In this document: one piece after another, positions 50,136-60,653 of the stretch
How the letters are laid out: each line of letters opens with the position of its first letter
Position numbering within the stretch: position 1 is the first letter of the stretch
DNA from: Shewanella pneumatophori
GTDB lineage: Bacteria > Pseudomonadota > Gammaproteobacteria > Enterobacterales > Shewanellaceae
Assembly: GCF_023283895.1 (NCBI RefSeq)
Contig: NZ_JAKILB010000019.1
Coordinates: 1-64,000, forward strand
Reading direction: 5' to 3'
Length of the DNA stretch: 64,000 nt
The notes under the pieces: generated by a model
What the model saw: the letters and a program-made list of their open reading frames with translations, nothing else
Database searches by the model: none
What the model was told of the DNA's origin: nothing
Translations under genes and position numbers: made by a program

Positions 50136-52505
50136 TTATGCGTGTGCTTCAGCAAGGTATAACCAAGTGTCAATAACAGTATCTGGGTTAAGAGATACAG
50201 TATCGATTCCTTGCTCTACTAGCCAAGCTGCAAAGTCAGGGTGATCTGATGGGCCTTGACCACAAATACCCACATAAGCACCTTTAGCTTTAGCCGCTTT
50301 AATTGCTAGCGCCAGCAGAGCTTTAACCGCTTCATTACGCTCATCAAACAGGTGGCTAATGATGCCTGAATCTCGGTCAAGACCAAGAGTCAGCTGGGTT
50401 AAGTCGTTAGAACCGATAGAGAAACCATCGAAATACTCTAGGAACTGGTCAGCTAGCAATGCGTTTGAAGGTAGCTCACACATCATGATAACGCGTAGAC
50501 CATCTTTACCGCGCTCAAGACCTTGCTCTTTTAGTAGCTCAATAACTTGCGCCGCTTCATCAAGCGTACGAACGAATGGGATCATGATTTCAACGTTCTT
50601 CAGACCCATGTCATTACGAACACGCTTAATTGCTTCACATTCAAGTGCAAAACAATCGCGGAATGATTCAGAGATGTAGCGGCTAGCGCCACGGAAGCCC
50701 AACATTGGGTTTTCTTCTTCAGGCTCGTAACGGTCACCACCAACCAAGTTAGCGTATTCGTTTGACTTAAAGTCTGACATACGAACAATCACTTTCTTTG
50801 GATGGAAAGCTGAACCGATTGTTGCAATACCTTCAACAAGGCGCGCCACGTAGTATTCTACTGGTGACTCGTAACCCGCGATCATCTCGTGGATCTCTTG
50901 TTGTAGCTCTGCAGTTTGGTCGTTGAACTCAAGCAATGCTTTAGGGTGAATACCAATCATACGGTTGATAATGAACTCAAGACGCGCAAGACCAACACCT
51001 TCGTTAGGTAGACGAGCAAAGTCAAACGCTCGGTCAGGGTTACCCACGTTCATAGTGATCTTCATTGGCAATTCAGGCATTGCATCAACACGTGATGACA
51101 CAACATCAAACTCTTGCAGGCCACTGTAGATATAACCTGTATCACCCTCAGCACAAGAAACCGTAATTTCTTGACCGCTTTGGATACGTTCAGTGACATC
51201 GCCACAACCAACAACTGCTGGTACACCTAGCTCACGTGCAATAATAGCTGCGTGACAAGTTCGACCACCACGGTTAGTTACAATTGCGCTGGCACGCTTC
51301 ATGATTGGTTCCCAATCAGGGTCTGTCATGTCGGTAACTAACACATCGCCTGGTTGGATTTGGTCCATATCGTCGATTGACTTAAGTACCTTAGCAACGC
51401 CTTTACCAATCTTGTGACCAATCGCGCGGCCTTCACAAACTACATCACCTTGAGTTTTAAGGTGGTAGCGTTCAATAAGCTGCACATCTTCACGAGAACG
51501 AACAGTTTCAGGACGAGCCTGTACGATATACAACTTACCGTCGTTACCGTCTTTAGCCCATTCGATGTCCATTGGACGACCATAATGCTTCTCGATAGTC
51601 ATAGCTTGCTTAGCAAGTTCTTGTACTTCAGCATCGTTGATAGAGAATTCGCGGCGCTTGTCTGCTGCGATATCTTCAATCTTAACTTGCTTACCATGTG
51701 ACTCATCATCTGAGTACACCATTTGGATAAGCTTGCTACCGATGTTGCGGCGAACAACCGCTTTATGTCCAGCAACTAGAGTTGGCTTGTGCACATAAAA
51801 TTCGTCAGGGTTAACTGCACCTTGAACAACCATTTCACCTAGACCGAATGAAGAAGTAATAAATACCACATCATTGTTACCAGATTCAGTGTCCATGGTA
51901 AACATTACACCTGAAGCCGCTTTATCTGAGCGTACCATGCGCTGAATACCAGCTGACAAAGCAACGCCTTTATGGTCATATCCTTGGTGAACACGGTATG
52001 AAATGGCACGGTCGTTGAATAAAGAAGCAAATACATGCTTCGTTGCTTCAAGAACGGCGTCATAACCCTTAACGTTTAGGAAAGTTTCTTGTTGGCCAGC
52101 AAATGATGCGTCTGGCATATCTTCAGCTGTTGCAGAAGAACGCACAGCGAAAGATGCATCAGTTGTTTCAGAGCTAAGCTGGTCGTAAGCTTCACGAACT
52201 GCTTGCTCAAATTCTGGGTGGAATGGGGTGTCGATAACCCACTGTCTAATCTGTGCACCGGCTGTAGCGAGTGCGTTCACGTCATCTACATCTAGGGATT
52301 CTAGAATTTCGTATATCTTCTGGTTAAGTCCACTTTGTTCAAGAAATTCATTGAACGCAAAAGATGTTGTTGCGAATCCACCAGGCACTTGAACGCCTGC
52401 ATTTGATAGATTGCTAATCATCTCACCAAGAGAAGCGTTTTTACCGCCTACCTTGTTAACATCGCCCATGCCTAATTCTTGATACCAGAGTACGTATTGC
52501 TGCAC
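50136..52505 (-). CDS. ppsA: Phosphoenolpyruvate synthase
   Basis: A 789-residue enzyme: pyruvate + ATP + H2O to PEP + AMP + Pi, the entry to gluconeogenesis. N-terminal PEP/pyruvate-binding domain ([15 protein letters not shown]), central swivelling domain with the phospho-His in [22 protein letters not shown] (~residue 420), C-terminal barrel with [18 protein letters not shown] start at GTG 52505: GGAG lies 9 bases upstream and [14 protein letters not shown] is the family N-terminus; the long upstream frame is spurious. Divergent from its regulator ppsR, 127 bp apart. Confidence 0.95.
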   Translation of the reverse strand: MQQYVLWYQELGMGDVNKVGGKNASLGEMISNLSNAGVQVPGGFATTSFAFNEFLEQSGLNQKIYEILESLDVDDVNALATAGAQIRQWVIDTPFHPEFEQAVREAYDQLSSETTDASFAVRSSATAEDMPDASFAGQQETFLNVKGYDAVLEATKHVFASLFNDRAISYRVHQGYDHKGVALSAGIQRMVRSDKAASGVMFTMDTESGNNDVVFITSSFGLGEMVVQGAVNPDEFYVHKPTLVAGHKAVVRRNIGSKLIQMVYSDDESHGKQVKIEDIAADKRREFSINDAEVQELAKQAMTIEKHYGRPMDIEWAKDGNDGKLYIVQARPETVRSREDVQLIERYHLKTQGDVVCEGRAIGHKIGKGVAKVLKSIDDMDQIQPGDVLVTDMTDPDWEPIMKRASAIVTNRGGRTCHAAIIARELGVPAVVGCGDVTERIQSGQEITVSCAEGDTGYIYSGLQEFDVVSSRVDAMPELPMKITMNVGNPDRAFDFARLPNEGVGLARLEFIINRMIGIHPKALLEFNDQTAELQQEIHEMIAGYESPVEYYVARLVEGIATIGSAFHPKKVIVRMSDFKSNEYANLVGGDRYEPEEENPMLGFRGASRYISESFRDCFALECEAIKRVRNDMGLKNVEIMIPFVRTLDEAAQVIELLKEQGLERGKDGLRVIMMCELPSNALLADQFLEYFDGFSIGSNDLTQLTLGLDRDSGIISHLFDERNEAVKALLALAIKAAKAKGAYVGICGQGPSDHPDFAAWLVEQGIDTVSLNPDTVIDTWLYLAEAHA

Positions 52506-52632
52506 AGTTTTTATCTCCGCAAGTATATTTTTAGTGTGGCTCTTCACACGAGAGCAGAGGCATCTTACACTCCATGACAACAAGCGTAAATGTATAATTT
52601 TATTTGTAATTTTATTACTACAAGAGGTCAAA

Positions 52633-53445
52633 ATGTTACGTAAAGTATTCTATATCTCAGATGGGACAGCGATCACAGCAGAGGTGTTTGGTCACGCAGT
52701 GCTATCGCAGTTTCCGCTTGAATTTGATGCACTTACAATTCCGTTCGTAGAAACCGTTGCCAAAGCAGAAGCCGTAAAGGCCCAAATAAATGATTGTTTT
52801 ATTACAACAGGTGAACGGCCGTTAGTTTTCCATTCTATCGTTAAAGCAGAGATTAGAGATGTCATCTATAGCAGTGAAGGCTTAGATTATGACTTTTTGA
52901 ATACTTTTGTCGCGCCATTAGAAAAACAACTAGGTATTGCTGCTGCTCCGGCACTGCATCGCACCCATGGTAAAACTAATGATGGTTATGAAGCGCGTAT
53001 CGATGCGATTAACTACGCAATGGAAAATGATGACGGTCAAACCATGAAGCATATGGATAAAGCCGACTTAATTTTGCTCGGGGTATCGCGCTGCGGTAAA
53101 ACCCCATCGAGTTTATACCTTTCTATGCAATTTGGTATAAAGGCAGCAAACTACCCATTTACCGAAGATGATATGGATAACTTAAAGTTACCAGATGCAT
53201 TGAAGCGTAATAAGAGTAAGTTATTCGGACTAACAATTAATCCGGAAAGATTGCACGAAATTCGTCAAAGTCGCATGTCAGACAGCCGCTACTCTTCGCT
53301 GCGCCAGTGTCGCTTAGAGGTAAAAGAGGTCGAGATGATGTATAAACGCGAGCGTATTCCATTCGTCAACACAACTAACCACTCTGTTGAAGAAATCGCC
53401 ACCAAGATCATTGAGGCAACAGGATTAAAACGCCATATGTTCTAA
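52633..53445 (+). CDS. ppsR: PEP synthase regulatory protein (kinase/pyrophosphorylase)
   Basis: A 270-residue DUF299 protein that inactivates PEP synthase by ADP-dependent phosphorylation and reactivates it by phosphorolysis. Conserved: [16 protein letters not shown] at the start, [19 protein letters not shown], and the P-loop [14 protein letters not shown] (~residue 155). I start at ATG 52633, preceded by AGAGGT; the upstream frame lacks similarity. Divergent from ppsA and followed by aroH, as in E. coli. Confidence 0.96.
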   Translation: MLRKVFYISDGTAITAEVFGHAVLSQFPLEFDALTIPFVETVAKAEAVKAQINDCFITTGERPLVFHSIVKAEIRDVIYSSEGLDYDFLNTFVAPLEKQLGIAAAPALHRTHGKTNDGYEARIDAINYAMENDDGQTMKHMDKADLILLGVSRCGKTPSSLYLSMQFGIKAANYPFTEDDMDNLKLPDALKRNKSKLFGLTINPERLHEIRQSRMSDSRYSSLRQCRLEVKEVEMMYKRERIPFVNTTNHSVEEIATKIIEATGLKRHMF

Positions 53446-53469
53446 ACCCTCTCTAAAGTAGTAACATTG

Positions 53470-53505
53470 AAATTAAAGGCTTTTTAACCTAAAAGCCTTT
53501 AATTT
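53470..53505 (+). terminator. Terminator after ppsR
   Basis: A 15-bp perfect stem (53470-53484 with 53491-53505) and 6-nt loop; the 3' arm is T-rich. Confidence 0.85.
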
Positions 53506-53634
53506 ATATCAAATAAATATCGATATAGTGAAAATTAGCGCCATTTTTAAGGCAATTGCCACTGTGCATAGACAAACTATTAGTTATAATCCGAGTAATT
53601 AAGGCGAAAGCCATACGAACGCTCGGTATTGTGA

Positions 53635-54702
53635 ATGACCATTAAAACAGACGAACTACGCACATCCCTTTTATGTAAGGTAATTTCACCTGCACAACTC
53701 GCTTCTGAATACCCTTTAACTCAAGATGCCGCTGACTACCTTGTTCAGCAACGCCGTGAAGTTGAGGCTATTATCAGTGGTGAAGACCAACGCCTACTCG
53801 TAATCATTGGCCCTTGTTCAATCCACGACACAGAAGCTGCACTCGATTATGCCCAGCGCTTAGCTGAGCTACATCAACAGTATAAAGATGACTTATGCAT
53901 CTTAATGCGTGTTTATTTTGAAAAGCCACGTACAACCGTAGGCTGGAAAGGACTTATTTCTGATCCAGATCTAGATGGCAGTTTCAGCCCGAACAAAGGC
54001 TTACGTAAAGCACGTCATTTACTGCAGCAGATCACCGAACTTAAGTTGCCTATTGCTACAGAATTTTTAGATATGGTGAATGGTCAGTATATTGCTGATT
54101 TAATCACTTGGGGCGCTATCGGCGCTCGCACCACCGAAAGCCAAATACACCGTGAAATGGCATCGGCACTTTCATGCCCAGTCGGCTTTAAAAATGGTAC
54201 TAACGGTAGTATTGATATCGCTGTTGACGCAGTGCGTGCCGCCCAGGCTCCTCACATCTTCTACTCGCCAGATAAAGATGGTGCAATGGCTGTATACCGT
54301 ACTCACGGTAATCCATTTGGTCATATTATTTTACGTGGTGGTAAAGAGCCAAACTACCACGCAGAAGATATTGCAGCGGCAGCAGCACAACTAGATAGTG
54401 TTGGTGTGACTCAGCGTATGGTGGTTGACTTTAGCCATGGTAATAGCCGCAAGATGCATAAAGAACAATTAAATGTTGCTGAGTCCATTATGCAGCAAAT
54501 GGCACAAGGTTCGACCTCAATTGCAGGCATTATGGCTGAAAGCTTTATCGAAGAAGGTAACCAAAAAGTCGTTGCTGGTGAAGAGCTTGTTTACGGTAAG
54601 AGCATTACCGATGCCTGTATAGACTGGGAAGATTCAAAAGTCTTATTAAGCGATCTTGCTAAGGCTTCTCGATCAAGAGTTGAATTGCTAAAGCAAAAAT
54701 AA
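53635..54702 (+). CDS. aroH: DAHP synthase, AroFGH type
   Basis: A 355-residue type I 3-deoxy-D-arabino-heptulosonate-7-phosphate synthase: PEP + erythrose-4-P, first step of aromatic synthesis. Seen: LLVIIGPCSIHD, MRVYFEKPRTTVGWKGLISDP, IGARTTESQIHREMASAL, VDFSHGNSRK and AGIMAESFIEEG. The neighbourhood ppsA-ppsR-aroH is that of E. coli, and the N-terminus resembles AroH, so I use that symbol; feedback specificity (Trp, Tyr or Phe) cannot be read and no Trp operator was seen. The RBS is weak. Confidence 0.9.
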   Translation: MTIKTDELRTSLLCKVISPAQLASEYPLTQDAADYLVQQRREVEAIISGEDQRLLVIIGPCSIHDTEAALDYAQRLAELHQQYKDDLCILMRVYFEKPRTTVGWKGLISDPDLDGSFSPNKGLRKARHLLQQITELKLPIATEFLDMVNGQYIADLITWGAIGARTTESQIHREMASALSCPVGFKNGTNGSIDIAVDAVRAAQAPHIFYSPDKDGAMAVYRTHGNPFGHIILRGGKEPNYHAEDIAAAAAQLDSVGVTQRMVVDFSHGNSRKMHKEQLNVAESIMQQMAQGSTSIAGIMAESFIEEGNQKVVAGEELVYGKSITDACIDWEDSKVLLSDLAKASRSRVELLKQK

Positions 54703-54745
54703 CAACTCAGTTATATTGCTAGCACTGATGTTAGCAAACCTATTT

Positions 54746-54783
54746 AAAACGCACTGCTCCATTCGAGCAATGCGTTTTTTTTC
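54746..54783 (+). terminator. Terminator after aroH
   Basis: Stem aaaacgcactgctc with cgagca.tgcgtttt, two small bulges, then T-run. Confidence 0.85.
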
Positions 54784-54923
54784 GCCCGAAAATGCCACCA
54801 ATCACGCTCAAGCTTCTGTTGCGATCATATCAATCGACTAATACACTTGTACCTAACCTGTTATAAAATGACAAAAACGGCTATAATCTCGCCTCTTTAA
54901 AATGCATAACCACAGGTTGCCGT

Positions 54924-55352
54924 ATGCCATTGTCGCAAGACCCTCAAGTTTTTCCAGAAGAAGTCGCCCTCAGAATCGAACAATCTGAAGCACGAGTGAT
55001 CAAAGCTGTTTTTCCATCAATAACCAATCACCATAACACCCTGTTTGGCGGTGAAGCATTAGCTTGGATGGATGAGACTGCATTTATTGCAGCAACGCGT
55101 TTTTGCCGTAAAACCTTAGTCACAGTTAGCTCTGACAGAATCGATTTTAATAAACCGATTCCTGCAGGTACCTTAGCTGAAATTATTGCTCGAGTGATCC
55201 ACGTAGGTAATACTTCAATTAAAGTAGAAGTGAACATTTTCGTTGAAGACATGTATCAAGATCATAGAGACCATGCGATTCGCGGGGTATTTACCTTTGT
55301 TGCCGTTGACGAAGAACGTAAGCCAACAGCAGTTTGGCCGCCACACAGCTAG
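54924..55352 (+). CDS. Acyl-CoA thioesterase, YciA-like hotdog fold
   Basis: A 142-residue hotdog-fold thioesterase that hydrolyses acyl-CoA to free acid. The catalytic helix block NHHNTLFGGEALAWMDETAFIAA is at ~residues 33-55, and the C-terminal FVAVDEERKPTAVWPP is typical of the YciA/acyl-CoA thioester hydrolase family. Cytoplasmic, single gene; chain-length preference unknown. Confidence 0.9.
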   Translation: MPLSQDPQVFPEEVALRIEQSEARVIKAVFPSITNHHNTLFGGEALAWMDETAFIAATRFCRKTLVTVSSDRIDFNKPIPAGTLAEIIARVIHVGNTSIKVEVNIFVEDMYQDHRDHAIRGVFTFVAVDEERKPTAVWPPHS

Positions 55353-55377
55353 CATGAGTTTTTAGTTACATTAGGTA

Positions 55378-55439
55378 TGTATATCAAAATTTAAGCGATT
55401 ATTGAGCTGTTTAATTTGCAGCTTAAATTTTGATATACA
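55378..55439. repeat. Perfect 19-bp inverted repeat, 24-nt loop
   Basis: tgtatatcaaaatttaagc (55378-55396) is exactly reverse-complemented at 55421-55439. It lies 26 bp past the thioesterase stop and has no T-run. It could be a late terminator or RNA-stability hairpin, or a repeated palindromic element; in this window I see only one copy. Confidence 0.8.
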
Positions 55440-55514
55440 AATAAACATTACGAGCGACTATTCACCGCCCTTTTCTTTCTTGTTCAAGAGAGATTTCAAG
55501 CAGCTAGCCTGCCA

Positions 55515-55528
55515 TAGACCAAAGTCTA
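55515..55528. promoter_or_regulatory. Candidate CrbR box upstream of crbR
   Basis: tagaccaaagtcta; near-identical (13 of 14) to the palindrome at 60654-60667 in the acs/crbS region. It lies ~120 bp before crbR, so autoregulation is possible. Confidence 0.5.
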
Positions 55529-55646
55529 AGTTCTGCAATTATTTTAACAAATAGTAACTTTTAAGCAGAAAAGCCATAGAATAGCTTGTCATTTATCTGT
55601 TACATTGAACTATCTTCACGTGCAACCAAAACAACCCTATAAAGCC

Positions 55647-56306
55647 ATGAAGCCTGAAAATTTAAATATAATTATTGCTGACGACCATCCGTTATTTCGT
55701 AACGCACTTAGACAAGCTTTATCATCTGAGTTTACTAATACCCAATGGTTTGAAGCAGATAGCGCAGAAGCGTTACAAAACTTACTCGAAAATGATGAGG
55801 TTGAGTATGATGCCGTATTACTCGATTTGCAGATGCCCGGCTCCCATGGATATTCAACACTAATCCACTTGAGAACTCACTTTCAAGACTTGCCTGTGGT
55901 AGTTATCTCTGCTCATGAAGATAACCTTACCATTAGCCGCGCTATCCATTATGGCAGCTCAGGCTTCATTCCTAAGTCATCCTCAATGGAAACCCTAGCA
56001 GAAGCACTTGAAGCGGTACTTTTTGGCGATGTGTGGCTGCCACAAGATGTCGAGCTACAAGAGATCAATGAAGACGAAACAGATCAAATGGCGAGTAAAC
56101 TTGCCGATCTAACACCGCAGCAATATAAAGTACTGCAAATGTTTGCAGAGGGCTTGCTAAACAAACAAATCGCTTACGACTTAGGTGTTTCTGAGGCGAC
56201 AATCAAAGCCCATGCAACAGCAATATTTAGAAAGCTTGGCGTAAGAAACCGCACTCAAGCAGTCATTGCACTACAACAGCTAGAAATGGATAAAGTCGAT
56301 ATTTAA
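55647..56306 (+). CDS. crbR: CrbR-like response regulator (LuxR/NarL family)
   Basis: A 219-residue regulator. Receiver ~1-125 with DD pocket (residues 12-13) and phospho-acceptor Asp60 in VLLDLQMPGS; C-terminal LuxR-type helix-turn-helix ~155-215 (TPQQYKVLQMFAEGLLNKQIA). In Vibrio cholerae and Pseudomonas, CrbR/ErdR is paired with CrbS/MxtR and activates acs. The gene for that kinase type and acs are both in this window, 1-5 kb away, supporting the call. I start at ATG 55647; a TTG at 55605 is less likely. The RBS is weak. Confidence 0.82.
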   Translation: MKPENLNIIIADDHPLFRNALRQALSSEFTNTQWFEADSAEALQNLLENDEVEYDAVLLDLQMPGSHGYSTLIHLRTHFQDLPVVVISAHEDNLTISRAIHYGSSGFIPKSSSMETLAEALEAVLFGDVWLPQDVELQEINEDETDQMASKLADLTPQQYKVLQMFAEGLLNKQIAYDLGVSEATIKAHATAIFRKLGVRNRTQAVIALQQLEMDKVDI

Positions 56307-56646
56307 CCTAGATAAGCACCGCTAACAATCTTGCTAGCGGTTCTCTCCTTCACTACATCTGTCATTAACAACCACAACTTGCACAGCTAAATAACACAGC
56401 TTAGTAAATTTGTTTTTCTGTGCCGAATTCATGGTATAAATCTTTGCCTATTTAATACTCAGGCCATTTCTAAGCAGACTATTTACTTCATTCTAAGCAA
56501 TTACTTGTCGATATAAATTTCAGCGTCTATCTTCAATAGTAGCTTCAAAGTTTAACCAACCAGCCAATGATGCATTGTCGACAGTGGTATCCGGAAATCC
56601 TGCGGATGAGATAAGCATAACTGACGATTTAACCAAGGAATGTGAT
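56307..56646. other. Intergenic region between crbR and a small lipoprotein gene
   Basis: 340 bp, no gene. A modest hairpin at 56318-56341 (accgcta with tagcggt), followed by T/C-rich sequence, may terminate crbR. Confidence 0.45.
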
Positions 56647-56979
56647 ATGAAAAAACTCGGTCTAGCAATGATTATTTTAGCACTTAGCGCTTGTGCCTCT
56701 TCCCCTGCAACTTGGAAAGGTATGTCAGAAAGAGATATCGCGGAATGGAAAGAGATTGGCTTTAATGCAGAGCAAGCACAAGCATGGAAAGGCGCAGGGT
56801 TTAATGCGGAGCAATCAAGTAGCTGGTCAAAGCAAGGGTTTAATTTAGAAAGTGCACAAAGCTGGAAAAGCCAGTCTTTCAATCCGCAAGAAGCTAACAG
56901 TTGGAAAACCGGTGGTTTCGATGTTGAAAGTGCAGTGGAATCAAGAGATAAAGGCTTAACACCTGTAAAAGTCGAATAA
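56647..56979 (+). CDS. Small lipoprotein with W...GF repeats, unknown function
   Basis: A 110-residue predicted lipoprotein. Lipobox LSAC gives Cys17. The mature part is five repeats of about 13 residues with the pattern W-x-x-x-(G/S)-F-(N/D)-x-(E/Q)-x-(A)-x-(S/A), e.g. WKGAGFNAEQSSS. I recognise no family; the repeat resembles the short W/GF repeats that occur in uncharacterised envelope proteins. Start ATG 56647 is backed by AAGGA. A terminator follows. Lies between crbR and crbS. Confidence 0.8.
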   Translation: MKKLGLAMIILALSACASSPATWKGMSERDIAEWKEIGFNAEQAQAWKGAGFNAEQSSSWSKQGFNLESAQSWKSQSFNPQEANSWKTGGFDVESAVESRDKGLTPVKVE

Positions 56980-57027
56980 AATAAGCCACTAATGCTGAAA
57001 AGCTTAAGCGCTTATTACCTCATAATT

Positions 57028-57058
57028 AAAAAGGTACGCTAATTGCGTACCTTTTTAT
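57028..57058. terminator. Bidirectional terminator between lipoprotein gene and crbS
   Basis: Perfect 12-bp stem (aaaaaggtacgc with gcgtaccttttt), 5-nt loop; convergent genes on either side. Confidence 0.92.
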
Positions 57059-57126
57059 TATCAACTGTAAGTTAACCCTTATACTCAATAATCTCTACAG
57101 AGCCCTCCTCTGCTAGATTCTCTCTA

Positions 57127-60100
57127 CTAAGCTTTCTTTACCAAACTTGAGATCAGTGCTCTTAATGCCGCAGGTTTTACCATTTTAGCCATATAGTGAT
57201 ATCGCCTTCTTTGCATATCCTCAATAAGATCTTTACGGGTATTAGCAGTAATTAATATCCCAGGCAGATGCTCGCCATAGAGATTTCTAATACCGTCCAT
57301 CGCATCAACGCCATTTTGGCCGTCATCAAGATGATAATCTGCAAGCACGATGTCAGGCGCTACGCCTTTAAGGCCTAGCTTGATCCTTGCGTCAGCTAAA
57401 TCTTTGGCGCAAATAACCTCGCATTGCCAGCGGCTAAGTAGGCTTTCAAGCCCTGCTAGAATCGCCTCTTCATTATCAATACATAACACCTTTACCCCTG
57501 CTAAAGGTTGCTGCAGCGACGGTGCTCTTTTGGCTTTAGGAGCGGTATTCTTCTCACCTAAAGGCACTCGAATCGAAAACACTGAGCCTTTACCAAGCTC
57601 AGAGGTTACATTTATCTCATGAGACAAGACACGGCTTATTCTGTCAGCGATAGCAAGGCCTAGACCTAAACCGCTCACGCTCTTACTTTCAGGGTTATCT
57701 AAACGCTTAAACTCTTTAAAGATCTCTGAAGTTTCACTCTCATCAATTCCGCAACCTGTGTCGATTACTTGGATTTCAATTTCTGAGCCTCGATGACGAC
57801 AGCCAAGTAGAACTCGATTGCCCTTGGCATATCGGTAAGCATTGGTTAGGAAATTTTGCAGCACTCGGCGCAGCAAACTTGGGTCAGAATTAATCGTCAC
57901 CGAGCTTGCAACGAAACCAAATTTAATTGAGCAGTCTTTTGACATGGCATCAAACTCTACCGCTAAACCATCTAATAGATCGGCAATGGCGAAATCTCGA
58001 CGATTAACATCCACCATCCCAGAATCAAGTTTAGAGATATCCAATAAGTCGGTCAGCAACTCTCCGGCAATTTTTAATGAGCTATTGACATGGTTAAGGG
58101 TGGTTTTTCCCTCTTGGTCAAGATTGGGATATTGCGATAAAGAGGCTGTAAACAACCTCGCGGCATTTAGCGGCTGCATCAAGTCATGGCCTACAGCCGC
58201 TAAAAATCGACTTTTTGAGGCGTTAGCCATCTCTTCTTGGGCTTTTGATTCAAGTAACTGACTGTTAAGCAAAGCAAGCTCATAAGTACGCTCTTGCACT
58301 CTAGCTTCTAACGTTTCATTGGCTTCTTGCAGCGCTTTAGCTTGTAGTCGGTATTGGGTGATATCGGTAAAAGTCATTACAAAGCCACCACCGGGCATTG
58401 GATTACCCTGAATTTTAATCACTTTACCGTCTTTACGTTGTCGCTCTGATACATGGGGGGTACCGTTACGCATGTGCTGCACACGCTTCTCAACTTGTTG
58501 TTCTATCTCGCCTTGGCCGCAGTAACCTCGCTCAGCATTAAAACGCACGACATCGCTTATAGGCATACCTGCCTGCAAAAAGCTATCTGGATAGTTATAC
58601 AACTCGGCGTATTTATAATTCCACGCAACAAGGTTAAGATCTTTATCGACCACACTCATGCCTTCATAGGCGTGCTCAATCGCACCACGTAGCATATCTT
58701 GGCTTAAAATAATTTTAGATGATGCCTCATCAACCAAGCTAAACACTTCATCTAACGCAAGATCTCGCCCTTGCAAAACCGAATCAAGCACCAGTGATGC
58801 GCTTGATGCACCTAGTACGCCAGCTAGCATATGCTCAGTATGAGCAATAAGTTCTGGTGGCGCGGCTTTATGCCAACTGTCGCTTTTAACTGCTTCTTCT
58901 GAAAAAGAAGAAAAACTCTCATAAGCACGTGTTGGACTAACAAAGCGGCTCGCCAGAATTAATAAGTCCTGTTGAGAGACCGGCGCATTTTTACGGTTAG
59001 TGTCTTTTTTAAGCTGACCGGGTGTAACAAATGCACTCGCCTGCATCCGCTCGGCAACGCCCGCTCTAAACCAAACTGAGCCCAGCATGTAACATGCGCT
59101 ATTTGCGAGTAATGCAATTAAAATATCGCGCACATTAGGGGTAATAGACTCAAGCAAAGCAAACTCCGTCGTCACAATAGACGGCGAATTGACCGCACCT
59201 TGCATTAAAATATAACACCAGCAACCAAAGCCTACTGTTAAACCTAAAAATACCCCACTTCGGTTGCCATGCTTCCAATACATACCACCGATTAATGCCG
59301 GTGCTAATTGAGCAAATGCGCCAAACGACAACATACCTAACGACGATAGTGAGTCGTTATCCATAAAAGATAGGTAACTAAAGTAGCCAAGTCCCAAAAT
59401 AAGCATAATGGCTAAACGACGTGCATTTAGTAACAACTGTGAAAACTGGCTAAAATTACGCGCTTTGATCTGCCCAGTACGCAACATTAACGGTACCAGC
59501 CACTCATTACTGACCATTACGCTAATAGTCACAACGGCAACTATTACCATGCCGGTTGCGGCAGATAGTGTACCGAGTAAAGCAACAACGGCTAACCAAG
59601 GTTGGTCGAGCGCTAACGGAAGGTTTATTACATAGGTGTCTGCAGCCACAGCGTCGCCAAGTAGTAACTTACCTGCAAGCGCTAACGGCGCGACAAACAT
59701 ACCAAAAAGTAATAAATACAGCGGAAATAACCAACGCGCTTTTATGATGGTTTTCTCATTTTCACATTCAACCATCATCACGTGAAACTGTCTTGGCATA
59801 CACAAAAATGCCGCCATCCCCACTAACAACTCAGGCGTTAAAGATTCCAGTCGAATATTGGGATTATTAATCAAATCTTGCTCTGAGGCTTGGCGCCAAA
59901 TATCGCCAAAACCATCAAACACGCCAAAGCTAATAACAATACCAACCAGCAGAAATGCGCCTAGCTTCACCAATGACTCAAAAGCGATGGCCAACATCAT
60001 GCCGGGATTGTGCTCGGTTGCATCGAGCTTACGAGTACCAAATAAAATAGCAAACACCGCAAGTATTGCCGTGATAATAAGTGACACTTTAGCGCCGTCA

Positions 60101-60555
60101 AATAATGCGCCATCAGGCTGGAACAAATTAAGACTGAATACCATCGCTTTTAGCTGCAGAGCAATATAGGGCATGATCCCAAAAAGAGCGATAAGCGTGA
60201 CAATAGCGGCGAGTAGTTGAGATTTACCGTAACGGGCAGCGATAAAGTCGGCTACAGAAGTAATATTTTGTGCTTTGGAAACAATGACCATTTTACGCAG
60301 TAGGCCAAAACCAAAAATGAAAATAACTATCGGACCAATAAAGATAGGTAAGAAAGACCATAAGTCTTGAGCGGATTGACCAACTGTTCCGAGAAAGCTC
60401 CAAGACGAGCAATAAACAGCCAAGCTCAAACCGTAGATCCATGTTTGCAAACGTTTAGTTACGCCGCTAAACCAACGCTCTGCACCCCACGCCAACAAAA
60501 ATAGCAATAACACATAAACAATGGCTATTGAGCCAACTAAAACGGTCAAATTCAT
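57127..60555 (-). CDS. crbS: CrbS-like hybrid histidine kinase with Na+/solute symporter domain
   Basis: A 1142-residue sensor. Residues ~1-510 are an SSS (sodium/solute symporter) domain of about 13 helices; ~600-720 is a PAS region (AYEGMSVVDKDLNLVAWN); ~760-800 is HisKA with phospho-His in AAVGHDLMQPLNAARL; ~880-985 is HATPase (DTGCGIDES, GLGLGLAIADRI); ~1010-1135 is a receiver with phospho-Asp in VLADYHL. This is the domain order of CrbS, which with CrbR controls acetate use. It is divergent from acs across 175 bp. Whether the SSS part transports or only senses is not known from sequence. Confidence 0.92.
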   Translation of the reverse strand: MNLTVLVGSIAIVYVLLLFLLAWGAERWFSGVTKRLQTWIYGLSLAVYCSSWSFLGTVGQSAQDLWSFLPIFIGPIVIFIFGFGLLRKMVIVSKAQNITSVADFIAARYGKSQLLAAIVTLIALFGIMPYIALQLKAMVFSLNLFQPDGALFDGAKVSLIITAILAVFAILFGTRKLDATEHNPGMMLAIAFESLVKLGAFLLVGIVISFGVFDGFGDIWRQASEQDLINNPNIRLESLTPELLVGMAAFLCMPRQFHVMMVECENEKTIIKARWLFPLYLLLFGMFVAPLALAGKLLLGDAVAADTYVINLPLALDQPWLAVVALLGTLSAATGMVIVAVVTISVMVSNEWLVPLMLRTGQIKARNFSQFSQLLLNARRLAIMLILGLGYFSYLSFMDNDSLSSLGMLSFGAFAQLAPALIGGMYWKHGNRSGVFLGLTVGFGCWCYILMQGAVNSPSIVTTEFALLESITPNVRDILIALLANSACYMLGSVWFRAGVAERMQASAFVTPGQLKKDTNRKNAPVSQQDLLILASRFVSPTRAYESFSSFSEEAVKSDSWHKAAPPELIAHTEHMLAGVLGASSASLVLDSVLQGRDLALDEVFSLVDEASSKIILSQDMLRGAIEHAYEGMSVVDKDLNLVAWNYKYAELYNYPDSFLQAGMPISDVVRFNAERGYCGQGEIEQQVEKRVQHMRNGTPHVSERQRKDGKVIKIQGNPMPGGGFVMTFTDITQYRLQAKALQEANETLEARVQERTYELALLNSQLLESKAQEEMANASKSRFLAAVGHDLMQPLNAARLFTASLSQYPNLDQEGKTTLNHVNSSLKIAGELLTDLLDISKLDSGMVDVNRRDFAIADLLDGLAVEFDAMSKDCSIKFGFVASSVTINSDPSLLRRVLQNFLTNAYRYAKGNRVLLGCRHRGSEIEIQVIDTGCGIDESETSEIFKEFKRLDNPESKSVSGLGLGLAIADRISRVLSHEINVTSELGKGSVFSIRVPLGEKNTAPKAKRAPSLQQPLAGVKVLCIDNEEAILAGLESLLSRWQCEVICAKDLADARIKLGLKGVAPDIVLADYHLDDGQNGVDAMDGIRNLYGEHLPGILITANTRKDLIEDMQRRRYHYMAKMVKPAALRALISSLVKKA

Positions 60556-60653
60556 AGGGTTCTCATTTTTTTGGACTATTTTGCGGCAAAAAGCGGACGA
60601 AATCCAGCCGAATTAAGATTACAACCAACTAAAAAATAAGGAAAATATATTAC

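Noticed and set aside
52530-52547. GTGTG-CACAC palindrome between ppsA and ppsR as a CRP site
   Set aside because: The spacing between the TGTG and CACA halves is 6 rather than 8, so it does not fit CRP; no Cra-type site was seen either.
50136-52631. Longer ppsA frame starting at 52631
   Set aside because: The extra 42 residues have no similarity to PpsA, run into the divergent ppsR promoter, and the GTG at 52505 has a good RBS.
53446-53634. Trp operator before aroH
   Set aside because: No sequence resembling the TrpR operator was found; AroH-type feedback is left open.
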